DNA of 48,127 bases from Ectothiorhodospiraceae bacterium (lineage in GTDB: Bacteria; Pseudomonadota; Gammaproteobacteria; Nitrococcales; AK92). The DNA lies in assembly GCA_029268285.1 (NCBI GenBank), contig JAJUGG010000002.1:1-48127 (forward strand). The letters run 5' to 3'. Positions 41,746 to 48,127 of this stretch are shown piece by piece. The position numbers and the translations under genes were made by a program. The notes under the pieces were generated by a model. That model searched no databases, was not told where the DNA came from, and saw only the letters and a list, made by a program, of their open reading frames with translations. The stretch's first letter is position 1. Each line of letters begins with the position of its first letter.

Positions 41746-42885
41746 CTAGAGCCCCGCCAGATTAAAGGCAATCGAAAACAGCGCATCGGCCGTAATGACC
41801 AGAAAGATGCTTTGCACCACGCTGGTGGTGGTGGCGCGGCCGACCGCTTCTGCGCTGCCGCCGACCTGGAAGCCCTGATAGCAGCCGATGAGAGTTATCA
41901 GCATGGCGAACACCGGCGCTTTAGCGATGCCTACCCAGAAGTTGCTGGGACTTAGCTCCTGCGGGATGCGCTCCAGGAATATCGCCGGGCCAATGCCGAA
42001 CATGGCATCGGCGACTAGCGCTCCACCCAGCAGGCCGAGTATGTCCGCAAACACCGTCAACAGGGGGAGCGCGACCAGCAGAGCCAGGAACTTCGGAAGC
42101 ACCAGCATTTCGAAGGGTGTAATGCCCATCGTGCGCAGGGCATCGATTTCTTCCGTGATTTTCATGGTGCCGAGTTGAGCCGCGTAAGCCGAGCCGGTTC
42201 GGCCAGCCACGACGATCGCGGTCAACAGCGGCGACATCTCACGAAGCATGGTGATGGCGACGAGTTCGACTATAAAGATGTTGGCGCCGTACTCGTCCAA
42301 GGGAATTCCTCCCTGATAGGCGATCACGATGCCCATGAGGAACGATAGCAGGCCGACGATCGGCAACGCGGTCGCGCCCGCTCGCTCGACTTCCTTGGCA
42401 ATTTGCCGCCAGCGCAGCCGCCAGGGGCGCATGAGGCGCGGCAGCATATCGAGCGTGAAACGGCCGATGAAGTCTAGAAAGCTCCAGCTGTTCGCGATGC
42501 CCTGCACCGTTCGTTGCCCCAACCGCTGTAGCGCTCGAAGCCGTCGCTGCAGCGGGGGCGTCGGCCGATCCAGGCGCTCCACTAACTGAAGCAAACCGGC
42601 GTGTGCTGCCGGGACGTTCCCCAGTTGGATCTCGCCGCCGCAACGGCGCACCTGCTCGAGAAGATGGCGGAGGAGAGCTGCGCCGGTGGTGTCAAGCGCT
42701 TGCACCTCCGTGCTGTGCAGTATCCATCGCCCGCCTTGCCAACGGTGGCGGCGCAATCGGTTTTCGATTTCGCCCAGCCGCTCGGCGCGCCAACTGCCGC
42801 GCAAGCGTATTTCCCGGCGTTCGCTATCAAGCTCGAACTGAGGTGCGTGAGATGCACGTACGTTTGTGTGGTAATTTTTGGACAT
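41746..42885 (-). CDS. MlaE-family permease with fused N-terminal STAS domain
   Basis: A 379-residue permease of the lipid ABC transporter. Residues about 10-110 form a STAS-type domain (HSTEVQALDTTGAALLRHLL), the role played by the separate MlaB protein in E. coli. The membrane part starts near 155, with LMGIVIAYQGGIPLDEYGAN, LTAIVVAGRTGSAYAAQLGTMK and EIDALRTMGI, the MlaE signatures. This fusion is known in some proteobacteria and explains the absence of mlaB. It is first in the operon. Its start (ATG 42885) lacks a strong ribosome site. Confidence 0.93.
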   Translation of the reverse strand: MSKNYHTNVRASHAPQFELDSERREIRLRGSWRAERLGEIENRLRRHRWQGGRWILHSTEVQALDTTGAALLRHLLEQVRRCGGEIQLGNVPAAHAGLLQLVERLDRPTPPLQRRLRALQRLGQRTVQGIANSWSFLDFIGRFTLDMLPRLMRPWRLRWRQIAKEVERAGATALPIVGLLSFLMGIVIAYQGGIPLDEYGANIFIVELVAITMLREMSPLLTAIVVAGRTGSAYAAQLGTMKITEEIDALRTMGITPFEMLVLPKFLALLVALPLLTVFADILGLLGGALVADAMFGIGPAIFLERIPQELSPSNFWVGIAKAPVFAMLITLIGCYQGFQVGGSAEAVGRATTTSVVQSIFLVITADALFSIAFNLAGL

Positions 42886-42961
42886 CCGGAGAAATACAGA
42901 CGAAAAGAACCATTATCCTTATTGGCGCCGCTGTTTCCATGAAACTTAGGGCGAGAGAGGG

Positions 42962-42975
42962 CCGGTTTAAACCGG
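42962..42975. promoter_or_regulatory. Perfect 14-bp palindrome upstream of the mla-type operon
   Basis: CCGGTTTAAACCGG is perfect and centred about 84 bp ahead of the first mla gene. It could be an operator. No regulator is suggested by the sequence. Confidence 0.35.
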
Positions 42976-43079
42976 GAACAGCTTATTAAGGTTTGCTGTA
43001 TAGGGAGTTTTCTAGGCCGCGGCAGGAGAATACCTAGTAGATCAGGAAGCGGCTCCTGGCTAGTCTTATACCCGTGCAT

Positions 43080-43190
43080 GGACACCAGCGATTTCGATTG
43101 CTGGCGTGCCAAGGAAGGTCCCCTTTGATTGCATCTATGCCATCCAAGCCTTGGGCGCGGTTTTCCCCCAACCGCGCCTTCTTTTTTTAT
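43080..43190 (+). ncRNA. Candidate small RNA or attenuated leader
   Basis: Two RNA structures are seen on the plus strand. First is a stem of 8 pairs (43085-43092 with 43097-43104, one G-U) capped by a UUCG tetraloop. Second is a 9-bp stem GGCGCGGTT/AACCGCGCC (43154-43162, 43170-43178) followed by TTCTTTTTTT. There is no gene on this strand upstream of the terminator, so it must end some transcript. The 5' end and promoter are unclear, and the extent given is a minimum. Not tmRNA, 6S or 4.5S by motif. Confidence 0.4.
43154..43188 (+). terminator. Strong intrinsic terminator with no upstream gene
   Basis: A perfect 9-bp GC-rich stem with a 7-nt loop, then a T-rich tract TTCTTTTTTT. It is among the best terminators in the window. 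Confidence 0.85.
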
Positions 43191-43217
43191 GCTTGCGCTT
43201 GTTGGTAACGGCCCCAA

Positions 43218-43270
43218 TACCTAGGGTTGAACCCAGGTGGCTCTAGACGAGAGCCTACGGGCATTATAAT
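43218..43270 (+). promoter_or_regulatory. Response regulator promoter with CCTAGGG-type palindrome
   Basis: A site CCTAGGG-TTGAA-CCCAGGTGGC (43220-43241) lies directly before a position with a poor -35 (TCTAGA, 43242-43247), 17 bp ahead of a perfect -10 TATAAT (43265-43270). A weak -35 with an adjacent palindrome suggests activator-dependent transcription. A close copy stands ahead of the kinase gene. Confidence 0.5.
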
Positions 43271-43371
43271 AAAAGGACTGCTAACAAAGCCCCGTGTAGC
43301 GACGTGCTTAACTGGGCATGAGTTGGAACCGTTCAAAGATAACCCCTTCAAGTAGCACCAGGCTGGTCAAT

Positions 43372-44013
43372 ATGGAACAACCTTCTACCGTTTATGTCGT
43401 AGATGACGATGCCGCAATGCGGGACTCGTTGTGCTGGCTGCTTTCCTCCGTGTCGTTGCGAGCCAAGGCTTATGCCAGCGCCGACGATTTTCTTGCGGAC
43501 TGGGATCCCTCCATGCCCGGCTGTTTGTTGCTGGATCTGCGCATGCCCGGCTTGAATGGTCTGGAGCTGCAGGAACGCTTGGTCAAGGACGGCCACCAGA
43601 TTCCCATCATCTTCCTGTCCGGGCATGGCGATGTGCCGACGGCAGTGCGTGCCATGCAGGCGGGCGCCACGGAGTTTCTGACCAAGCCCTTCTCCGAGCG
43701 CTTCCTGCTCGAACGCGTGCAGGCCGCCCTGGAGCAGGATGCCCAGATCCGCAGGCATCGGCGCGCTGCCGAGGTGTTGGAGGCGCGTTACGCCGTTCTG
43801 ACACCGCGCGAGCGCGAAGTCCTGCATCTGGTCGTTTCGGGCAAGGTCAACCGCGAGATTGCGGAAATACTCTGCATCAGCCCCAAGACGGTGGAGTTGC
43901 ATCGCTCCAACTTGATGAAGAAAATGCACGCGGATTCGGTACCGAATCTTGTTGCGATGTGTCTCAGCATTGATGAGTGTCGCGAAGCCGCCCGCATGGA
44001 TCCGACGCTGTAA
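43372..44013 (+). CDS. FixJ/TodT-type response regulator (LuxR-type DNA binding)
   Basis: A 213-residue regulator: receiver domain with YVVDDDAAMRD, the phospho-Asp in LLLDLRMPG and Lys in TKPF, then a LuxR-type helix-turn-helix (LTPREREVLHLVVSGKVNREIAEIL, followed by SPKTVELHRSNLMKKM). It pairs with the kinase after it. The ATG 43372 is chosen by family alignment; an ATG 18 codons upstream is possible. The ribosome site is weak for both. The target genes are unknown. Confidence 0.9.
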   Translation: MEQPSTVYVVDDDAAMRDSLCWLLSSVSLRAKAYASADDFLADWDPSMPGCLLLDLRMPGLNGLELQERLVKDGHQIPIIFLSGHGDVPTAVRAMQAGATEFLTKPFSERFLLERVQAALEQDAQIRRHRRAAEVLEARYAVLTPREREVLHLVVSGKVNREIAEILCISPKTVELHRSNLMKKMHADSVPNLVAMCLSIDECREAARMDPTL

Positions 44014-44059
44014 ATACGGCGTCGGGAGCAGGCGGCTTTTGCAAACACTCCCTAGTGGT

Positions 44060-44082
44060 GCCTAGGGGTTACCCTGGTGGCT
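44060..44082. promoter_or_regulatory. Second CCTAGGG-type palindrome, before the kinase gene
   Basis: CCTAGGG-GTTA-CCCTGGTGGC repeats the site at 43220 with the same half-sites and the same GGTGGC end. An additional CCTAG half-site is 10 bp to its left. A possible -10 GATACT follows at 44101. Confidence 0.5.
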
Positions 44083-44153
44083 TTACATTGGTATGGGTTT
44101 GATACTGAAGCGTGTATCAGTATTAAACACATAATAATTAGGCCCGTGAGCAC

Positions 44154-45479
44154 ATGAACCAGCAGGCTGGGCCGCTTTGGAATGCGGCAGGAACTTCCGC
44201 GTCGGCATCTGCCACTGGGGCAAAGGGTCGTGAGACAGGGCCCGCTTATTTGTCTCTTCGGTATGCCACCGCCATGATCGCCAACGCTGCGGATAGCGTT
44301 GAACCCGCGGTAGAGGCCGTGCTCGAGCGCGTGTGTCTGGAGGGTGGTTATCCCCTGGCCCGCGCGTACGTGCATCTTGCTTCTATCGGCGAGGAGTCCC
44401 AGAGCTCGGTCTGGCTGCTGCACCGCGCCTACCGCAGCGGCGGGGACATGCGCACCGACAGCGAAATCATGCAACAGCCCGGTCCTCCGGCCGAAGGTCC
44501 GGCGGGCGAAGCGCTACGCTTGGGCGCGGCTGTGTGGCGTTCGCGCTACGATGCTTCGGCGCTAGGTATCCCCGACTTGGGCAAGCGGGCCTGCGTGTGC
44601 GCGCTGCCGATATTTCACAACGAAACGGCTGTCGGCGTGCTCGAGTTTTTCGGCTCTGCGCCGTGTGCGCGCGACGAAGATTGGGTCGAGGCGCTTACCG
44701 ATATTGCGAGCCAGCTCGGGCACTTGGTCGGGCGGGTGCGGGCGCAGATGCGCGCGCTGCGGCAACAGGCGGGCCTAGCGCGCATGAGTCGCGTGGCGAG
44801 CATGCGTGAAGTGGCGGGCAGCCTTGCCCATGAGGTCAATCAGCCGTTGGCGGCCATCGTCAATTACAGTGGCGGCGCCTTGCATTTGCTCGAGCAGGGT
44901 CGTGCGGATGACGAAAAGCTCGCACGTGTGCTCGATCAGGTTCGCATCCAGGCAAAGCGCGCGAGCGGCATCATCCAAGATCTGCGTGAACTGCTGAGGC
45001 ACAACGACGGCAGGCAGGATCGTCTCGACCTTAATCAGCTTATCCAGCGCACGGCGGACTTGCTGGAAACTACCGCGCGTGATGCCGGTGTCAAGCTGCG
45101 GCTGGAGCTGGAAGAGAACCTGCCCGAGATCGTCGGTGACGATATCCAACTGCAACAGGTTCTGATTAACCTGGTGGTCAACGCCATTGAAGCCATGGAT
45201 CACAGCTGTGCCGGCCGCGACGTCCTTATTTCCACGCGTGCGGGCGAGCAAATCGAGGTGGTGGTGAGCGACCGCGGGCCCGGTATGCACGACGAGCTAC
45301 TCGCAAAGCTTTTCACACCGTTCTTCAGCACCAAGCCGCACGGCCTGGGGATTGGTCTGTCTATCAGTCGCTCCATCGTCGAATTCCACGGCGGGCGCCT
45401 GAGCGGTGCCAACAATCCCGATCAGGGTATGAGCTTCAGAATCAGACTGCCCCGGGTCACGAACTGCCCACATGCTTAA
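44154..45479 (+). CDS. Soluble sensor histidine kinase with GAF domain
   Basis: A 441-residue kinase without membrane helices. A GAF-like sensor domain (about 35-205; contains GKRACVCALPIFHNETAVGVLEFF) is followed by the HisKA domain with His in LAHEVNQPLAAIVNYS, the FixL/TodS type, and the ATPase domain (NLVVNAIEAM, DRGPGM, GLGIGLSISRSIVEFHGG). The GAF signal is unknown. It probably phosphorylates the response regulator before it; the 140-bp gap holds a palindrome, so the kinase may be separately controlled. Confidence 0.92.
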   Translation: MNQQAGPLWNAAGTSASASATGAKGRETGPAYLSLRYATAMIANAADSVEPAVEAVLERVCLEGGYPLARAYVHLASIGEESQSSVWLLHRAYRSGGDMRTDSEIMQQPGPPAEGPAGEALRLGAAVWRSRYDASALGIPDLGKRACVCALPIFHNETAVGVLEFFGSAPCARDEDWVEALTDIASQLGHLVGRVRAQMRALRQQAGLARMSRVASMREVAGSLAHEVNQPLAAIVNYSGGALHLLEQGRADDEKLARVLDQVRIQAKRASGIIQDLRELLRHNDGRQDRLDLNQLIQRTADLLETTARDAGVKLRLELEENLPEIVGDDIQLQQVLINLVVNAIEAMDHSCAGRDVLISTRAGEQIEVVVSDRGPGMHDELLAKLFTPFFSTKPHGLGIGLSISRSIVEFHGGRLSGANNPDQGMSFRIRLPRVTNCPHA

Positions 45480-45501
45480 TTGCTCGCGTGTCGTTCAGGC
45501 T

Positions 45502-45520
45502 GCGGCAAAGTGCTTGCCGC
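45502..45520 (+). terminator. Weak hairpin after the kinase gene
   Basis: GCGGCAA (45502-45508) and TTGCCGC (45514-45520) pair with a 5-nt loop. The sequence after it is not U-rich, so confidence is modest. Confidence 0.4.
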
Positions 45521-45598
45521 GGCTCTCGCCTTGTAGTAATTAATCGTTTCCAACAATAATCTGCGAGACAACGCATGCGGGGCCAAGGAAGGAGCCTG

Positions 45599-46051
45599 AT
45601 GCCGCGGCCGCGTTCAGCCTGGAGCCGGGGAGGCGAGCGTCGCGTGCATGGAATAACCTCGGCAGCGGCGCTCGCCTACCTTGCCTTTTCGGCGAGCATG
45701 CCGGCGGGAGCCGAGCAGGCCGCCGTCTATCGCTGGACGGACGCCAAGGGTGTCGTGCACTATGGTGAGCAACCGCCCGAGGGCGTGCCTGCTACGGCCA
45801 TCGCCCCGGGGCTTGGCGCGCGTAACGTCATTCGCGCTCCTGAGCGCGAATCGCCTGGTGTGGTGGCGCCGACGCCTCGCCTCGAGCCGGCAGGGTCGAC
45901 GGCAGGAGACGGAGATTGCGACGCGATTCAAGCGGAGCTGAGTCGGGTCGACTCGGCTTTGCGCGAAGGCTATGGCGCCGTAGAGGGCGAGCGCCTCAAG
46001 CGTCGACAGAGAGTGTTGCGCTGGCAGCGCCTTCGCGACTGTGTGCCCTAA
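45599..46051 (+). CDS. Exported DUF4124 protein
   Basis: A 150-residue exported protein. The N-terminal hydrophobic signal ends SMPAGAEQ; the DUF4124 motif VYRWTDAKGVVHYGEQPPEG follows, then a Pro/Ala-rich linker and a basic C-terminal helix rich in Arg with two Cys (one in GDCD, one in RDCVP). DUF4124 is a small periplasmic beta domain of unknown role. The ATG 45599 is chosen for its AAGGAGCC site; an in-frame ATG 8 codons before exists. Confidence 0.8.
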   Translation: MPRPRSAWSRGGERRVHGITSAAALAYLAFSASMPAGAEQAAVYRWTDAKGVVHYGEQPPEGVPATAIAPGLGARNVIRAPERESPGVVAPTPRLEPAGSTAGDGDCDAIQAELSRVDSALREGYGAVEGERLKRRQRVLRWQRLRDCVP

Positions 46052-46125
46052 GAACGAATAAGAAAACAAGAATAGGCGCAGCGATATAGCTGCCCAAGAA
46101 GTTGTTAGTCAGGAGGAGACTTAGC

Positions 46126-47763
46126 ATGACTGCCAATGTCATCGCGCGTACACCGTCGGCTTATGCCTATCCCTTGCTTATCAAGAACATGCTCGAGAAG
46201 GCTGTGGCTTCTTCTCCCGAGCAAGAGATCATTTACGCCGACCAGTTCCGCTTTACCTATAAGGAGATGCGAGAGCGTGTCGGGCGTCTGGCGTCGGGTT
46301 TGGCCGGGTTGGGCGTGAAGCCCGGCGACACCGTGGCGGTGATGGATTGGGATACCCATCGTTACCTGGAATGCTTCTACGGCATTCCGATGATGGGTGC
46401 CGTGCTGCACATGGTGAACGTGCGCCTGTCGCCGGATCAGGTGCTGTACACCATCAATCATGCCCAGGACGATGTCATTCTGGTCAACGCCGAATTCCTG
46501 CCCCTGCTCGAGGCGATCCAGGACAAGATCGACACGGTGAAAAAGATCGTTCTGCTGAACGATACCGGCGAAACGCCTAAGACCACCGTCAAGTACGACG
46601 CCGAATACGAAGACATGCTGCGCGGCGCGAACCCGGACTACGAGTTCCCCGAGCTGGACGAGGACACCCGCGCCACGACCTTCTATACCACCGGCACTAC
46701 GGGGCTGCCCAAGGGCGTGTACTTCAGCCATCGTCAGCTGGTGCTGCATACCATGGCCAGCGAGCTTGCGCTTGCCAATGCTCCGCACGGCAGCCTTGAG
46801 CCGGACGACGTCTACATGCCGATTACGCCCATGTTCCATGTCCATGCCTGGGGCGTGCCGTATGTGGCCACCAACATGGGCGTGAAGCAGGTCTATCCGG
46901 GCCGTTATATCCCCGAGCGCCTGCTGCAGCTCTTTATCAAGGAGAAGGTGACCTTCTCCCACTGCGTGCCCACCATCATGCAGATGCTGTTGAGCAGCCC
47001 CGACGCCGCGAAGGTGGATCTCTCCGGTTGGAAGGTCATTATCGGCGGGTCCGCGTTGCCGCAGGCACTGGCCAAGGCAGCGATGGAACGTGGCATCGAC
47101 ATCTTCACCGGCTACGGTATGTCCGAGACCTGCCCGATCCTGACCATCTCCTTCCTGCAGCGGCATATGCTGGACTGGGACATCGAGCGTCAGGTCGAGC
47201 AGCGCTGCAAGACCGGTCGCCCGGTGCCGCTGGTGCAGATTCGCGTCGTCGACGGCGACATGAACGACCTGCCACATGACGGCAAAAGCCAAGGCGAGGT
47301 CGTGGTGCGCGCGCCCTGGCTCACGCAGGGCTATCTGCACGATCCCGACAATTCCGAGAAGCTCTGGGAAGGCGGCTGGTTGCACACTGGCGATATAGGC
47401 GTCATCGATCCGGACGGCTATCTGCGCATCACCGACCGCCTGAAGGACGTGATCAAGAGCGGCGGCGAGTGGATCTCTTCCATCGAACTCGAAGGGCTCA
47501 TCCTCAAGGTGCCGGGGGTTGCCGAAGCTGCCGTGGTCGGCGTGCCGGATCAGCGCTGGGGCGAGCGGCCGCTGGCGCTGGTGGTTGCCAAGGCCGGCGA
47601 GACGGTCACACCGGAGGCCGTCCGCAGCGAGCTCGAGAAGATCGCCGAGCAAGGCCGCATTTCCAAGTACGCCGTTCCGGAGCGCATCGAGCTGGTGGAC
47701 GAGATCCCCAAAACCAGCGTCGGCAAGCTCAACAAGAAAGTGATTCGCGCCGAATATGCGTGA
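46126..47763 (+). CDS. Fatty-acid / medium-chain acyl-CoA ligase (AlkK-like)
   Basis: Acyl-CoA synthetase (ANL superfamily) that activates fatty acids with ATP and CoA. The 545 residues include the AMP-binding loop [21 protein letters not shown], the [31 protein letters not shown] hinge region, and the catalytic Lys near the C-terminus in [10 protein letters not shown]. The similarity is to AlkK-like medium-chain ligases; the chain length is not shown by sequence. The start has a strong AGGAGGAG site. It is a single gene with a terminator after it. Confidence 0.9.
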   Translation: MTANVIARTPSAYAYPLLIKNMLEKAVASSPEQEIIYADQFRFTYKEMRERVGRLASGLAGLGVKPGDTVAVMDWDTHRYLECFYGIPMMGAVLHMVNVRLSPDQVLYTINHAQDDVILVNAEFLPLLEAIQDKIDTVKKIVLLNDTGETPKTTVKYDAEYEDMLRGANPDYEFPELDEDTRATTFYTTGTTGLPKGVYFSHRQLVLHTMASELALANAPHGSLEPDDVYMPITPMFHVHAWGVPYVATNMGVKQVYPGRYIPERLLQLFIKEKVTFSHCVPTIMQMLLSSPDAAKVDLSGWKVIIGGSALPQALAKAAMERGIDIFTGYGMSETCPILTISFLQRHMLDWDIERQVEQRCKTGRPVPLVQIRVVDGDMNDLPHDGKSQGEVVVRAPWLTQGYLHDPDNSEKLWEGGWLHTGDIGVIDPDGYLRITDRLKDVIKSGGEWISSIELEGLILKVPGVAEAAVVGVPDQRWGERPLALVVAKAGETVTPEAVRSELEKIAEQGRISKYAVPERIELVDEIPKTSVGKLNKKVIRAEYA

Positions 47764-47770
47764 ACCCCTT

Positions 47771-47791
47771 GGGGCCGGCTTAGCCGGCCCC
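47771..47791 (+). terminator. Hairpin after the acyl-CoA ligase gene
   Basis: GGGGCCGGC (47771-47779) and GCCGGCCCC (47783-47791) form a perfect 9-bp stem with a 3-nt loop, 7 bp after the stop. A T-rich stretch follows (TATTCCTTTAT). Confidence 0.75.
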
Positions 47792-47971
47792 ATATTCCTT
47801 TATCCAGTTGATGAACTTCTTGAGGTGGGCGGTCAGAAAGCCGACTTGCCCCTTTGGGAGGTGTGGGTGGGAAAGCACGCCGAGCAGGCATTTTTCCTGG
47901 CCTGCGAACGCCTTAGGATACCGGTCGCAAAACGGCCGTGGAGGCGGCGTGAAGAAGATCAGGAAGTAGGC
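47792..47971. other. Gene-free spacer upstream of the rRNA promoter
   Basis: No gene is supported in these 180 bp. It separates the acyl-CoA ligase terminator from the rrn promoter. No A-tract UP element is obvious just before the -35. Confidence 0.4.
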
Positions 47972-47999
47972 TTGACAGCCCATATTAGCGGTCTATAAT
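47972..47999 (+). promoter_or_regulatory. Ribosomal RNA operon promoter
   Basis: TTGACA (47972-47977) and TATAAT (47994-47999) are both perfect, with a 16-bp spacer. The following GGCGCTC is a GC-rich discriminator, the feature that makes rRNA promoters sensitive to ppGpp and DksA. Transcription should start near 48006. Confidence 0.9.
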
Positions 48000-48005
48000 G
48001 GCGCT

Positions 48006-48127
48006 CCTCTTGAGGCGAACGGCCTTGAGGACAAGCGGCCCCGGTGGTGGGGCGACGCTCTTTAAAAAGTAAGTCCAGACAACTTGTGTGGGGGCTTGTG
48101 CTGGAGGCTTTGGCTGCATTGGGTGCA
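48006..48127 (+). other. 16S rRNA operon leader (cut by the window edge)
   Basis: The start of the pre-rRNA leader. CGCTCTTTAAAA (48056-48067) matches boxA (TGCTCTTTAACA), which loads the NusB/NusE antitermination complex. CAGACAACTTGTGTGGG follows, very like the E. coli boxC region. The mature 16S rRNA start is not in the window but should lie shortly beyond it. Confidence 0.85.

Larger units (their letters stand above)
42886..43371. other. Gene-free spacer with palindromes and candidate small RNA
   Basis: No protein gene is supported in this 486-bp gap. It holds a perfect 14-bp palindrome (42962-42975), a possible small RNA ending in a strong terminator (about 43070-43190), and the promoter plus palindrome of the response regulator gene. 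The mla operon promoter must be at its left end, but I cannot place it with confidence. Confidence 0.5.

Noticed and set aside
43020-43110. 4.5S RNA, 6S RNA or RNase P RNA in the spacer before the FixJ-type regulator
   Set aside because: The conserved cores of these RNAs (such as the GGAAGGAAGCAGCC loop of 4.5S) are absent. Only a generic small RNA is possible.
46105-47793. A 562-codon open frame on the minus strand
   Set aside because: It is antisense to the acyl-CoA ligase, which has all family motifs. The minus-strand translation shows no fold-like pattern.
1-48127. CRISPR arrays, prophage, insertion sequences or defence systems
   Set aside because: No evenly spaced direct repeats, transposase, integrase or phage structural genes are visible; the only mobile-like items are small palindromic repeats.

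Overview
The window reads as ordinary chromosome of a GC-rich gammaproteobacterium. Several gene orders are typical of that class: minC-minD-minE, gloB / yafS-like / rnhA / dnaQ, a monofunctional relA, a divergent lexA-imuA-imuB, and an mla-type ABC operon. PAPS-type cysH and an AlkK-like acyl-CoA ligase also fit. The genus cannot be fixed from sequence alone; a 16S rRNA gene should begin just past the right edge and would settle it. I see no prophage, insertion sequence, CRISPR array or recognisable defence island.

Layout. 1-4.4 kb: start of a secreted protein (minus), htpG, then minCDE. 4.4-11 kb: a MltD-like lytic transglycosylase and gloB (minus), then a plus-strand run of methyltransferase, rnhA, dnaQ, HAD hydrolase, DUF523 and a CinA-type protein. 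11-16 kb: a secreted trypsin-like protease, then a DUF4168 exported protein divergent from a membrane histidine kinase and a sigma-54 (NtrC-type) response regulator. 16-21 kb: a repeat-rich spacer with nested inverted repeats, a large lipoprotein resembling membrane dipeptidases, a two-helix membrane protein of unknown function and a Dabb protein. 21-28 kb: REP-like palindromes, an unknown membrane protein, nrtR-nadA with a probable NrtR operator, a YfiM-like lipoprotein, TerB- and TerC-family genes, a 50-residue entericidin-like lipoprotein, and cysH. 28-34.6 kb: a lone ParA ATPase, imuB, imuA and lexA (minus) with a perfect SOS box, and divergent relA. 34.8-39.3 kb: a Na+/H+ antiporter with an RCK-like tail, a radical SAM protein, and two exported proteins built from the same 9-residue repeat. 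39.4-42.9 kb: a four-gene mla/pqi phospholipid-transport operon (minus). 43-45.5 kb: a possible small RNA, then a FixJ-type response regulator and a GAF-containing kinase with matching palindromes ahead of each gene. 45.6-47.8 kb: a DUF4124 protein and an acyl-CoA ligase. 47.9 kb to the end: a ribosomal RNA promoter and leader.

How parts work together. Envelope upkeep is a recurring theme (MltD, secreted protease, Mla transporter, DUF4168 with its two-component system, PRC-barrel protein). The clearest regulatory inference is a strong -24/-12 promoter in front of the DUF4168 gene, with a perfect palindrome about 148 bp upstream of its predicted transcription start, next to a sigma-54 activator. 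This suggests a self-contained envelope-sensing module similar in layout to zraP-zraSR. The lexA-imuA-imuB group lacks the usual dnaE2 next to it. RelA and an rRNA promoter with a GC-rich discriminator are the two ends of the stringent response.
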